This document shows, in pieces, positions 1 through 9,227 of a stretch of 64,000 nt of DNA. The DNA comes from JBBWZH01 sp035544115 (GTDB lineage Bacteria; Actinomycetota; Actinomycetes; Mycobacteriales; CADCTP01): the NCBI GenBank assembly GCA_963714145.1, contig OY970235.1, forward strand, positions 9,052,001-9,116,000, read 5' to 3'. Below the pieces are notes generated by a model. The model was not told the DNA's origin. It saw nothing but the letters and a program-made list of their open reading frames with translations, and did not search any database. How positions within the stretch are numbered: the stretch's first letter is position 1; every line of letters begins with the position of its first letter. Position numbers and translations under genes: made by a program.

Positions 1-2
1 GC

Positions 3-593
3 CACCGCGGTGATCCGCCGGTCCTCGATGCCGTGCCCCTGCATCAGCGGGCTGTATGCCTGCACCACCACCTGCGCCTGCTGGCACGCCTCGACCAGCC
101 GGCGCCGGTACGCGAACGGGTTGAACTCGATCTGGTTCACCGCCGGCGGCACGCTGGCCCGCTCGATCAGCTCGGTCAACTCGGCGGCGCCGTAGTTGGA
201 GACGCCGATCGCCTTCGCCAGGCCCTGCGCCAGGAACTCCTCGAACCGGTCCCAGAACCGGGTGGCCGCGCCGGTCGGCCAGTGGATCAGGTACAGGTCG
301 ACGTAGTCCAGGCCGAGCCGGTCCAGGCTGGCGGCCAGCTCGCGGTCCGGGTCGCCGCGGGGCATGAACTTGGTGGTGATGAACACCTCGTCCCGGGCTA
401 GCCCGGAGGCGCGCAGCCCGGCGCCGACCCCCTCCTCGTTCTTGTAGAGCGCGGCGGTGTCGATGTGCCGGTACCCGGCGGCCAGCGCCCACTCCACCAC
501 TCGGGCCGTGCCGCGCGGTGCGACCTGCCACACGCCCAGCCCGAGCAGCGGCATCTCGACACCGTCGGCGAGCCGGACGGTCTGGTCGGTCAC
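3..593 (-). CDS. Aldo/keto reductase, 3' end cut by window edge
   Basis: NAD(P)H-dependent oxidoreductase of the AKR family, cytosolic, substrate unknown. About 197 residues are visible of a usual ~275. The AKR catalytic tetrad is present: Asp45 and Tyr50 (in HIDTAALYKNEEG), Lys75 (ITTK) and His104 (LIHWP). The strand motif GVSNYG and the PPAVNQIEFNP segment follow. The GTG start at 593 is preceded by AGGAGG at a good distance. It is transcribed away from the glycosidase-like gene at 698. The family is certain; the substrate cannot be told because the C-terminal loops lie outside the window. Confidence 0.93.
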   Translation of the reverse strand, partial: MTDQTVRLADGVEMPLLGLGVWQVAPRGTARVVEWALAAGYRHIDTAALYKNEEGVGAGLRASGLARDEVFITTKFMPRGDPDRELAASLDRLGLDYVDLYLIHWPTGAATRFWDRFEEFLAQGLAKAIGVSNYGAAELTELIERASVPPAVNQIEFNPFAYRRRLVEACQQAQVVVQAYSPLMQGHGIEDRRITAV

Positions 594-683
594 TGCTGCC
601 TCCTGAGGATGGGTGGGATCGCAGTAGATACCGACGGATCGCGGCTGGCAAACCGCGACCGCGCGCGGTCGCGCCGGTCACCC

Positions 684-689
684 TAGGGT
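684..689 (+). promoter_or_regulatory. Putative -10 box (TAGGGT), near-leaderless
   Basis: TAGGGT lies 8 bases before the ATG at 698, and no Shine-Dalgarno sequence is visible between them. This is the usual actinobacterial arrangement for a leaderless or almost leaderless mRNA. It also decides the start of the following gene. No convincing -35 box is visible. Confidence 0.5.
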
Positions 690-697
690 TGTCCAAC

Positions 698-1624
698 ATG
701 GACGGACTGAGCCTGGAGCGGTTGGTCGGTGGGGTGCCGATCCCCGGCCGCCGGCCGGCGGCGGTGGCGGTCGGGCCGCCCCGGCCGGCGGTCCGCTGCT
801 GGGCCGGCGCGCCGAGCGCCACGCTCGTGGACGGCGTCGTCTACCTGGCCTACCGGGTCCGGGACGCGTCCAACGACGTGGCCACCACGATGATCGCCCG
901 GTCCGTGGACGGGGTCCGGTTCGAGCCGCTGCTGGAGCTGGACAAGGCGCGGTTCGGCGCGATGTCGCTGGAGCGGCCGGCGCTGCTGCGGACCGCGGAC
1001 GGCCACTGGCGGCTGTACCTGAGCTGCGCGACGCCCGGCAGCAAGCACTGGTGGGTGGCGCTGCTGGAAGCGCCGACCATCGCCGGGCTGGCCCGGGTGG
1101 GGGCCCGCAGCGTGCTGCCCGGCAGCGCGACCACCGGCGTCAAGGACCCGGTGATCCGGCCGGCCGGCGCCGGCTGGGAGGCCTGGGTCTGCTGCCACCC
1201 GCTGGACGTCCGCGACGCCGAGGACCGGATGACGACGGCGTACGCGACCAGCGACGACGGCATCCACTGGCGCTGGCACGGCACCGCGCTGGCGCCCCGG
1301 CCGGGCCGCTGGGATGCCCGCGGCGCGCGGCTGACCGCGGTGCTGCCCGGCCCACCCAGCCAGATCGCCTACTACGACGGCAGGGCTACCGCGGCGGAGA
1401 ACTTCGACGAGCGCACCGGCCTGGCCGTGCCCGCCGGCCCGGACGGCCTGCGCACGCTGCAGGCGGTCGGCACCCGGCCGGTGGCGCAGGCCGAGGGCGG
1501 CCGCGGTGGCCTGCGCTACCTGGACGTGCTACCGCTCCCGGACGGCAGCCACCGGCTCTACTACGAGGCGACCCGGCCGGACGGCGCGCACGAACTGCGC
1601 ACCGAACTGCACCCCCCGCACTGA
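698..1624 (+). CDS. Five-bladed beta-propeller glycosidase-like protein
   Basis: 308 residues. The sequence looks like the GH43/GH130-type beta-propeller fold: AGAPSATLVDGVVYLAYRVR near the N-terminus, later blades with SLERPALLR, VKDPVIRP and TAYATSDDGIHW, and a final blade with HRLYYEATRPDGAHELR. Repeated aromatic or acidic strand motifs of the kind Asp-Gly-x-W/Y support the fold. There is no signal peptide, so it should be cytosolic. The reading frame is open upstream, but the ATG at 698 is chosen because of the -10 box just before it. Its substrate and whether it is a hydrolase or phosphorylase are unknown. Confidence 0.6.
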   Translation: MDGLSLERLVGGVPIPGRRPAAVAVGPPRPAVRCWAGAPSATLVDGVVYLAYRVRDASNDVATTMIARSVDGVRFEPLLELDKARFGAMSLERPALLRTADGHWRLYLSCATPGSKHWWVALLEAPTIAGLARVGARSVLPGSATTGVKDPVIRPAGAGWEAWVCCHPLDVRDAEDRMTTAYATSDDGIHWRWHGTALAPRPGRWDARGARLTAVLPGPPSQIAYYDGRATAAENFDERTGLAVPAGPDGLRTLQAVGTRPVAQAEGGRGGLRYLDVLPLPDGSHRLYYEATRPDGAHELRTELHPPH

Positions 1625-1692
1625 CCGTCCACACCGCACGGTCCACTCGGCACCGTCCACCGTGGACGGCCACTCGGGCCGGTCGCGGCGGG

Positions 1693-2649
1693 TCAGCCGG
1701 CCGGCTCGGCCGGGAGGTCGGCTTCGGGCCGCAGCGCGATCACCGAGACCGACAGGTCCGGCGGTGGCGCGGCGGCCAGCCAGCGGTCGGCCTCGTTGTC
1801 GCGCAGCGGGCGGGCGTCGCCGGCGAAGTCGGCCACCTCCGCCTGGTCCAGCACCAGGTCCGGCAGCGGGCCGCTGCGGGCGGCCTTGCCCAACGCGGCC
1901 ACCGGCAGCGGCATGGCCGAGGCGAGCAGCACCACGTTGCCGGCGTCCCGCTCCTTCAGCAGGTCCGCCGCGGTGACCATGGTGACGTGCTCGAACCCGG
2001 CGAGCACGGTGGCCGCCGCGGTCCGGGACACCCGCAGCGGTGGGCAGTCGATGATGTTCAGCGCGTAGATGCCGTCCGGCCGGAGCACCCGGCGCACCTC
2101 GCTGACGAACTCCAGCGTGGCCAGGTGCGGCGGCACCACGACACCGTCGAAGGCGTCGCCGACGAGCAGGTCGACCGAACCCGGCGGGCGCTCGGCCAGC
2201 CGTTCCCGGGCGTCCCCGATCCGGACCCGCAGCGTCGGCGAGGTGCGCAGCCCGAGGTAGCGGCGGACCAGTTCGACCAGGCCGGTGTCTTTCTCGTACA
2301 CCACCTGCCGGGACCGCGGCCGGGTCGCGGCGATGTACCGCGGCAGCGAGCAGCCGCCCCCGCCGATGTGCACCGCCTCGATCGGCGCCCGGGCCGGCCG
2401 GAACAGGTCGACCGCGTCGGCGATCCGGCGGATGTAGCTGAACTCGAGATGTCGGGGGTCGGCCAGGTCGACGTAGGAGCACTCGATCCCGCCGAGGAAG
2501 AGCAGCCGCCCGGAGGGCCGGGACGGGTCCTCCTCCACCCGGGCGACCGAGTACGTGGTGACCAGGTCCCACTCCGGAGCGGGGACCAGTTGGGGAGCCT
2601 CCGGCTGGCGGCGCGATGGCCGGGACCGGGCCCGATGTGCACTTCTCAT
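1693..2649 (-). CDS. Spermidine-synthase-like Rossmann methyltransferase-fold protein
   Basis: 318 residues. It has the polyamine aminopropyltransferase fold: VHIGGGGCSLPRY (nucleotide-binding glycine loop), VVYEKDTGLVELVRRYLGL, IGDARERL and LLVGDAFDG, then YALNIID. The acidic residue that follows the glycine loop in true SpeE (GGGDG) is missing here (GGGGCS), and the catalytic DSSDP-like motif is replaced by GDAFDG. It is therefore probably not a spermidine synthase but one of the many actinobacterial SAM-fold relatives. The ATG at 2649 begins a short basic N-terminus; an in-frame region upstream is open but looks non-coding. Next to the esterase lipoprotein gene on the same strand. Confidence 0.75.
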   Translation of the reverse strand: MRSAHRARSRPSRRQPEAPQLVPAPEWDLVTTYSVARVEEDPSRPSGRLLFLGGIECSYVDLADPRHLEFSYIRRIADAVDLFRPARAPIEAVHIGGGGCSLPRYIAATRPRSRQVVYEKDTGLVELVRRYLGLRTSPTLRVRIGDARERLAERPPGSVDLLVGDAFDGVVVPPHLATLEFVSEVRRVLRPDGIYALNIIDCPPLRVSRTAAATVLAGFEHVTMVTAADLLKERDAGNVVLLASAMPLPVAALGKAARSGPLPDLVLDQAEVADFAGDARPLRDNEADRWLAAAPPPDLSVSVIALRPEADLPAEPAG

Positions 2650-2783
2650 GACCGGTCCATGGTGACCCATCCAGCTGTGCGGCGCGCTGCGACGGGTCCG
2701 GTGCGGGGTGAAATCGGCCCGGACCGCGGCCCACCCGCCGGCTCGGGGTCCCGGCTCGGGCGTCGGCTCAGGTGCCGGCCGGG

Positions 2784-3758
2784 TCAGCGGCTGAACTGGG
2801 ACAGCCACTGCCAGGTGACGTCGGTGCCGTCGATCCCGCAGGGGTTGTCCAGCCGCGGCCACATGTGTTTGCACGGCATGGTGCGCACCGTGACCACCGC
2901 GCCCGGGGCGCGGGCCTGCAGCCGGGCCGCGAACTCGGTGGCCGGCGTCACCCGCCGGTGCAGCACCTCGGCGTACCCGCCGCGGAACGGCACGGTGACG
3001 TCCAGCCGGCCGTGCATGTGCAGGTCACGGATCTGCCGCGACGCCTTGCACGGGAACAGCAGCGCACCGCTGGAGCCGGCCGAGGCGGCGAACACGTCCG
3101 GGCGGCTGCACTGCGCGAACAGCGCCATGCTGTCGCCGGTGGAGAAGCCCATCAGGTAGACCCGGGACCGGTCCACCGGGATCCGGCCGGCCACGTCCTG
3201 CGCCACCGAGACCAGGTAGTCGACGTCGTCGGCGTGCAGCTTGGCCGCGTCCGCGCAGCAACCGCCGCCGATGTTCCAGGACTGGGCCTCGCCGATGCCG
3301 TACGCGACCAGGAAGCCGTGCGCGTCGGCGTACGTCGACAGGCCGGTCGACCAGGCCATGTTCTGCCAGCTCAGGTACATCCCGTGCAGCGCGATGACCA
3401 GCGGCCGGGGCCGGCCGTCGTCCACCCGCGGAACGTGGATGACGTACCGGCGGCCGCTCGGCAGGGTCAGCGGCACCTCGCTGCCGCCGGTCGCGTGCAG
3501 GCCGCTCTCGGCGCCGACGTCGGCCGGGCCGCCCAGCTTCGGCGGGCTCACGCTGTGCGACGGCGGGGTCAGCCCACCGGACAGCCGGCCGGTCTGCGGA
3601 ATGGCGGCACTGAGCCGGGCACCCGGCTGGCCCGGCCATAGCGGAGCACAGCCGCCGACCCAGGCGAACGCCACCAGCAGCGCCGCGGTGGCCACCCGAC
3701 GTCGACGACTCAGCACACCTCTCAACACGCGTCGTCTACCGGCCTCGGTTGCTGACAT
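2784..3758 (-). CDS. Secreted LpqC/PHB-depolymerase-type esterase lipoprotein
   Basis: 324 residues. The N-terminus is basic (RRRR) followed by a hydrophobic stretch and a lipobox ending VGGC, which predicts a lipoprotein anchored outside the membrane. The hydrolase domain shows an oxyanion motif (IALHGMYLS), the nucleophile elbow GFSTGDS, and a late CKHMWP histidine, matching the esterase PHB-depolymerase family (feruloyl/acetyl-xylan esterases, LpqC). The substrate is probably an ester of plant polymer or polyester, inferred from the family only. It is divergent from the glutamate dehydrogenase gene, with about 200 bases between the start codons. Confidence 0.85.
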   Translation of the reverse strand: MSATEAGRRRVLRGVLSRRRRVATAALLVAFAWVGGCAPLWPGQPGARLSAAIPQTGRLSGGLTPPSHSVSPPKLGGPADVGAESGLHATGGSEVPLTLPSGRRYVIHVPRVDDGRPRPLVIALHGMYLSWQNMAWSTGLSTYADAHGFLVAYGIGEAQSWNIGGGCCADAAKLHADDVDYLVSVAQDVAGRIPVDRSRVYLMGFSTGDSMALFAQCSRPDVFAASAGSSGALLFPCKASRQIRDLHMHGRLDVTVPFRGGYAEVLHRRVTPATEFAARLQARAPGAVVTVRTMPCKHMWPRLDNPCGIDGTDVTWQWLSQFSR

Positions 3759-3960
3759 TTGGGCAGATCTTGCCGGATGCCTCGGGGTGAATGCGAGTCA
3801 CCACAGGAGCAGTTTCGTTGCGTAGTGGTCTCGCCACGGGTTGCACTCGGTTGGTGCCCCGATTCGTCCATCGTGGTGCGGAGGTGGCTTTACGGGCCGG
3901 TACGCTCTAGCCAAGCCCGGCCGTCAACGGCGATGGCTGGTCTGCGTGACGGGAGACCTC

Positions 3961-5215
3961 GTGCCTGCACGGATGTCCGCGTGGGAATCAGCCCAGTTCC
4001 AGCTCGCCGAGGCGGTCCGCCAACTCGGTCTGGACGACGGCTTCCATGACCTGCTCCGCACCCCGCGCCGGGAGATCACGGTCGCGGTGCCGCTGCGCCG
4101 CGACGACGGGCATGTCGAGGTGCTGCGCGGCTACCGGGTGCAGCACAACCTGACCCGCGGGCCGGCCAAGGGCGGCGTCCGCTTCCACCCGGCCACCGAC
4201 CTGGACGAGGTCCGGGCGCTGGCGATGTGGATGACCTGGAAGTGCGCGCTGGTCGGGGTGCCGTACGGCGGCGCCAAGGGCGGGGTGGCGGTCGACCCGA
4301 AGAAGCTGTCCCGCAACGAACTGGAGCGGATGACCCGGCGCTACATGTCCGAGATGATCCCGATGATCGGCCCGGAGAAGGACATCCCGGCGCCGGACGT
4401 GGGCACCGACGAGCAGACCATGGCCTGGATGATGGACACCTACTCCATCCACTCCGGCTACACCATGACCGGCGTCGTCACCGGCAAGCCGGTGTCGATC
4501 GGCGGTTCGGAGGGCCGCGGTGGCGCGACCAGCCGCGGCGTCATGTACTCGGCGTTCTGCGCGCTGCGCGACGCCGGGCTCGACCCCGGCCGACATGACC
4601 GTGGCGGTGCAGGGTTTCGGCAAGGTCGGCGCGCTGACCGCGCAGTACCTGCACGACGCCGGCTGCCGGGTGGTCGCCGTCTCCGACGTGCAGGGCGGTG
4701 TCTACGACCCGGGTGGGCTGCCCACCGCGAGCCTGGCCCGGCACCTGCGGTCCGGTGCGCCCACCGTGGTCGGCTACCCGGGCACCGACCCGATCAGCAA
4801 CGCCGAGCTGCTCGAACTGGACGTGGACATCCTGGTGCCGGCCGCGCTGGAGGGCGTCATCCACCAGGAGAACGCCAGCCGGATCCGGGCCCGGTTCATC
4901 GTCGAGGGGGCGAACGGGCCGACCACTCCGGACGCCGACCAGATCCTGCAGGAGAACGGCATCCTGGTGGTTCCGGACATCCTGGCCAACTCCGGCGGGG
5001 TCGCCGTCTCCTACTTCGAGTGGGTGCAGGACCTGCAGGCCTACTTCTGGTCCGAGGACGAGGTCAACGACCGGCTCAAGATCATGATGGAGCGGGCCTA
5101 CGCGCAGGTCTCGAACCTGGCCGCCGAGCGGAAGGTGTCGATGCGGACGGCCGCGCAGATGATCGGCGTCGGCCGGGTCGCCGAGGCGCACCGCACCCGC
5201 GGGCTGTACCCCTGA
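3961..5215 (+). CDS. Glutamate (Glu/Leu/Phe/Val-type) dehydrogenase, one-base frameshift
   Basis: Hexameric-type dehydrogenase of about 417 residues that interconverts glutamate and 2-oxoglutarate with NAD(P). The GTG at 3961 follows GGGAG. The substrate and catalytic lysines have the family spacing: Lys70 (GPAKGGVR), Lys94 (MTWK) and Lys106 (YGGAKGG), then PAPDVGTDEQ. The Rossmann half reads VAVQGFGKVG. The frame breaks after about residue 208: the run CCCC at 4584-4587 has one base too many, and removing one C joins the upstream half (ending ALRDAGLDP) to the downstream half (ADMTVAVQGFGKVG) without loss. Both halves are perfectly conserved, so a sequencing error or a very recent mutation is likely. 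Confidence 0.92.
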
Positions 5216-5410
5216 GCCAGACCCCGGGGGGCAGACCCTGAGCCGGCGGGATCCCACCGGGTCCGGGGCCCGGCAGCGGTCGGTCGGGCCACCGCCGGCT
5301 GGCTTGCGCCGGCCGGGTGACGCGGAACCTCGGCCGGTGCAAACCGACCAGGGCGCGTGGGTGCGTCGTACCGTGGGAACAGAATGGGTCGTGCTCTAAT
5401 GGGAGCCGGC

Positions 5411-5430
5411 GAATCACAGCGATGTGATTC
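5411..5430. promoter_or_regulatory. Perfect 8-4-8 inverted repeat before the DUF3263 gene
   Basis: GAATCACA, four bases (gcga), then TGTGATTC. It lies 42 bases before the favoured DUF3263 start and about 195 after gdh. It may be an operator or an RNA hairpin in the leader. A CRP site has the opposite arm order (TGTGA...TCACA), so I do not call it one. Confidence 0.45.
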
Positions 5431-5472
5431 ACCCGCATGATCCAGACCGCCATGCCGAGGAGCGAGATCCGG

Positions 5473-5805
5473 ATGGACGCCGCCGAAGTGCTGGGCGCGG
5501 CCGGCTCTGCCGGTGCCGGGTCGGTCGAGGTGCCCGCCCCCGCGGTGCCCGCCGACGGCCTGACCCTGCGCGACCGCGAGATCCTGTCGTTCGAGCGGCA
5601 GTGGTGGAAGTACGCCGGCGCCAAGGAGCAGGCCATCCGTGACCTGTTCGACATGTCCGCCACCCGGTACTACCAGGTGCTGAACGCGCTGATCGACCGG
5701 CCGGAGGCGCTGGTCGCCGACCCGATGCTGGTCAAGCGGCTGCGCCGGCTGCGGGCCAGTCGGCAGCGGGCCCGCAGCGCCCGCCGCCTCGGCATCGAGG
5801 TCTAG
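5473..5805 (+). CDS. DUF3263 family protein
   Basis: 110 residues. The C-terminal 80 match the actinobacterial DUF3263 family very closely: LTLRDREILSFERQWWKYAG, then KEQAIRDLFDMSATRYYQVL and a basic RLRRLRASRQRARSARR tail. The family looks like a small helix-turn-helix-like DNA-binding protein; its role is not established. I place the start at ATG 5473 because GAGGAG lies 10 bases upstream; an in-frame ATG at 5437 lacks a ribosome binding site. The LytR_C gene follows after 20 bases, the same pair order as in mycobacteria (Rv0430-Rv0431), which supports one operon. Confidence 0.9.
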   Translation: MDAAEVLGAAGSAGAGSVEVPAPAVPADGLTLRDREILSFERQWWKYAGAKEQAIRDLFDMSATRYYQVLNALIDRPEALVADPMLVKRLRRLRASRQRARSARRLGIEV

Positions 5806-5825
5806 GGATAGCGCGGTACGTCTTC

Positions 5826-6641
5826 GTGGACCCTCCGCCCGAGCACGGCGGAGCCGGAGACGTCGAGCCGGCGGATCCGGTCAGCGGGGCAGTCAGCAGA
5901 GCAGGGCCGGGCGTGCCGGCCGTAAGCGGTCGAAGCGGAGCGGCAGCGTTGGCGAACGGGACAGGCGGCGGGGCAGGCCGGGCCTCCGCCGAGCGGTCCG
6001 GGCCGGGCCGGCGGCTGCCGTCCGGTGACCGTGGCCGGATGTGGGTCGGCGCGCCGTCCGGGTCCCGGCTGGTCGGCGCGCTGCTCGCGGTCGCCGGCGT
6101 GGCACTGCTGGTGATCGGCCTGCTCACGCTGCGCGGTCAATCGCCGGACCAGGACAAGCCGCCGGCCGCCCAGCCGGGCCGGTCGTCCGGCGCGCCCGGC
6201 ACAACGCGGCCGACGCCGACCCCGACCACCTCGGCCCGGACGACCCCCGCGCCGACCTCCGCCGCGCCCACGACGAGCCGGCCGCCGGCCCGCACCACCA
6301 CGCCGGCCCCGCCACCGGCCGTCCGGGCACCGCTGACCGTGCTGAACAACAGCAAGGTGCACGGCCTGGCCGAGCGGGTCGCCGACGAGGCCCGCGGCCA
6401 CGGCTGGAACGTCGCCCTGATCGGCAACTTCGCCGGCCGGTTGCCACTGACCACGGTCTACTTCACCCCGGGGGACGCGACCGGCGAGAAGGCGGCCCGC
6501 CAGTTCGCCGCGGAGTTCCCGGCGGTGGACCGGGTGCTGCCCCGCTATGACGGCCTGCCGCCCACCCCGGCCGGCATCGTCCTGGTCGTCACCCGCGACT
6601 GGCCGCCGGACCCGCTGACCCGCCCCGGTCGGTTCAACTAG
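5826..6641 (+). CDS. Membrane-anchored LytR C-terminal domain protein
   Basis: Up to 271 residues. A disordered N-terminus is followed by one membrane helix (LVGALLAVAGVALLVIGLLT), a Thr/Pro/Ala-rich extracytoplasmic linker and a C-terminal LytR_C domain (LTVLNNSKVHGLAERVADEA, then VALIGNFAG). Such proteins act at the cell envelope; LytR_C is thought to bind wall or wall-precursor material. The GTG at 5826 is 20 bases after DUF3263 but has no clear ribosome binding site, and an in-frame ATG at 6040 would still keep the membrane helix, so the true start is uncertain. Its stop codon overlaps that of the convergent AAA gene. Confidence 0.82.
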   Translation: MDPPPEHGGAGDVEPADPVSGAVSRAGPGVPAVSGRSGAAALANGTGGGAGRASAERSGPGRRLPSGDRGRMWVGAPSGSRLVGALLAVAGVALLVIGLLTLRGQSPDQDKPPAAQPGRSSGAPGTTRPTPTPTTSARTTPAPTSAAPTTSRPPARTTTPAPPPAVRAPLTVLNNSKVHGLAERVADEARGHGWNVALIGNFAGRLPLTTVYFTPGDATGEKAARQFAAEFPAVDRVLPRYDGLPPTPAGIVLVVTRDWPPDPLTRPGRFN

Positions 6642-9008
6642 TCCGGCTGGTGCCGGGTGGCGAACGCCTCCAGGTTGGCCAACTGCTCCGGGCGCACTGA
6701 CGGGCGCACCTTGGCCCGCGCGGCGGCCAGGTCGGCGGCGGTGATCTCGGCGGAGTCCAGCGCGCGGCGCAGTGCGACCAGGCCCGCCTCGCGGATCAGC
6801 GCGGCGCAGTCGGCGGCGCTGAACCCGTCGGCCTGCGCGCCCAGCGCGGCCAGGTCGACGTCGGCGGCCAGCGGGGTGTTCCGGGCGGTGGCGCGCAGGA
6901 TCGCGGTGCGCGCGTCGGCGTCCGGCGGCGGGACGTAGACCAGCCGCTCCAGCCGGCCGGGGCGCAGCAGCGCCGGGTCGATCAGGTCCGGCCGGTTGGT
7001 CGCGCCGATCACCACCACGTCGCGCAACGCCTCCACCCCGTCCAGTTCGGTCAGCAGCGAGGCCACCACCCGGTCGGTGACCCCGCTGTCGGTGGACTGG
7101 CCGCGGGCCGGCGCCAGCGCGTCGATCTCGTCCAGGAAGACCAGCGCCGGCGCGGAATCCCGGGCCTGGTCGAACAGGTCCCGGACGCCGCGCTCGCTCT
7201 CGCCGACCCACATCGACAGCAGTTCGGCGCCCTTGATCACGATCACGTTCAGCCTGCCCGGTGCCGGCCAGCGCGCGCACCAGGAACGTCTTGCCGCAGC
7301 CGGGCGGCCCGTACAGCAGCACCCCGCGGGGCGGTTGGATACCGAGGCGGGCGAACGATTCCGGGTGCGCCAGCGGCCAGAGCACCGACTCGGTCAGCGC
7401 CTGCTTGGTATCCACCATGTCGCCGACGTCGTCCAGCGACATCGCCGGAACGTCCACAGTGGACCGGCTGGCCGTGCTGGCGGTCACCACGTCCAGCGCG
7501 CCGAGCAGGTCGGCCTGGCCGATGGTGGCGGTGGCCAGGTCCCGCTGGCGCAGCGCGGCCCGTACCGCCGCCTCCCGGCGCAGCGCCAGCAGGTCGGCGG
7601 TGACGAAGCCGGGGGTACGCGCGGCGATCTCGCCCAGCTGCACGTCGTCGGCCAGCGGCACCGGCCGCAGCAGCCCGGTCAGCAGCGCCTCGCGCTGCCC
7701 CCGGTCCGGCAGCGGGACGCCGATCTCCTTGTCCAGCAGGGCCGGCCGGCGCAGCAGCGGGTCGACAGCATCCCGGCTGACCGCGGTGCAGACCAGCGCG
7801 ATCCCGTCGGTCGCGGCGGCCCGCGCGACCAGTTCGCGGACCATCCCGGCCAGCGGCGCGGCGGCCGCCCCGGGCGGCCCGGCGGCGGCCGGCGCGAGCG
7901 CCTCGAGATCCTCCAGCAGCAGCACCGCGGGGCTGGCCGCGACCGCCTCGGCCAGCGCCGCGGACAGCACCCCGGCGGCCGCGGCCGGGGCCAGCCCGAG
8001 CAGGTCGGCTGGCAGCCGGCGCACCACGCTCGCGTCGACCGCGGCCGCCACCGCCCGTACCAGCGTGCTCTTGCCGGCGCCGTCCGGCCCGGTGATGAGC
8101 ACGCCGAGGGCGGCCACCGAGCCGAGCCGGGCCAGCAGCGGGCCGTGGTGAAAGCTCAGGTCCAGCCACTCCCGCAGCCGGTCGGCCTGTGGCGCCAGCC
8201 AGCCGAGATCGTCCAGGCTGAGCGGCTCCGCGTCGTCGTCCCGGTCGGCGGCCCGGACCGCGGCCACCGCGACCGGGCTGTCCGTCCAGTCCTCGACCAG
8301 CTCGGCGAGCAGCTCCGCCGGCTCGTCCAGCCCCGGCTCGTCCAGCCCCGGGTGGCCCAACCCCCCGGGGGCCAGCCCTGGGTAGCCGAGGCCGGCCGCC
8401 CGGGCCGGGCTGCCGGCGGGGCGGGCCGCTGGGTGGTGCCCGTTCACGATCGTGTCGGCGGTGACCATGCGGTGCCCGTCCGGGGTGGTGCCGATGACGG
8501 TCAGCAGCGCGCTGGTCCAGGCCATGCCGAGCGCGGCGGACAGCGACCGGCGCACGGCCGTCATGTCCGCGGCGCCACCAGGGGCGACGTCCTGCGGCAG
8601 CAACGAGACGTTGTCGCCCTCGGTCACCACCTTGCCGACCAGCGCCCGGTGCACCAGATCCGGCGGCACCACGTGCAGGATCTCGGCCGGGCCGGCCAGC
8701 ACGACCGCGGCGGCCGGCTGCAGGGTGGCCGGCTCGACCGTGACGCTGCCGCCGTCGGCCAGCCCGAGGTTGCCCAGCGTGAGATCGTCGCAGCGCAGTT
8801 CGCCGAGGGCGGCCCCGGCGGCGGCCGGCGCGGCGAGCGCCGCGGTGCTGCGCTGCCCGGTGAGCCGGACCCCGGCCCAGGGCGCCAGGCCGAGCTCAGC
8901 CAGCGTGTCGGGGTGCAGCCGAACTATGCCCCGACGAGCGTCCAAAGGTGCAGTGACCAGCCGCGCGGTCAGCAGTAAACTCTTGCGGTCGGCTGGGGGG
9001 TATGTCAC
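6638..9008 (-). CDS. CDC48/VAT-like double AAA ATPase, one-base frameshift
   Basis: About 790 residues once the frame is repaired. The N-terminal ~190 residues resemble the CDC48 N-domain (double-psi barrel: GIVRLHPDTLAELGLAPWAG). Two AAA modules follow. The first has Walker A GPDGAGKST (about residue 306) and a Walker B reading LLLEDLEAL, so it is degenerate. The second has GPPGCGKT (about 567), FLDEIDALAP and ATNRPDLIDPALLRPGRL, so it should hydrolyse ATP. The frame breaks at about 7253-7255, between ALAGTG and LNVIVIKGAELL, by one extra base. GTG 9008 is chosen because of a -10-like TACACT (minus strand, 9017-9022) just upstream. Expected role: unfoldase or segregase for protein quality control. 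Confidence 0.88.
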
Positions 9009-9227
9009 GCGTGCCGAGTGTAGGGCGTGTCCAATTCGGGTAGGGAGCCTGCCGCGGGGTCTGTGGCGGCTGCCGGGACGAACGGGCACGCCCGCGGTGT
9101 TGTCGGGGAACAGACGGGGAACGAAGCCGACTCGTCGGTCGTTGGAGCTGTCATCGCGGACCGGGGGGGCCGTGGGGTCGTCAAGCTCCAGCGTGGCGGC
9201 TCGGAGGGGGCACCGGGGTGGAGCTCA

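Noticed and set aside
5411..5430. Crp-binding site
   Set aside because: The arms are in reverse order (TCACA...TGTGA) and spacing is four bases, unlike TGTGA-N6-TCACA.
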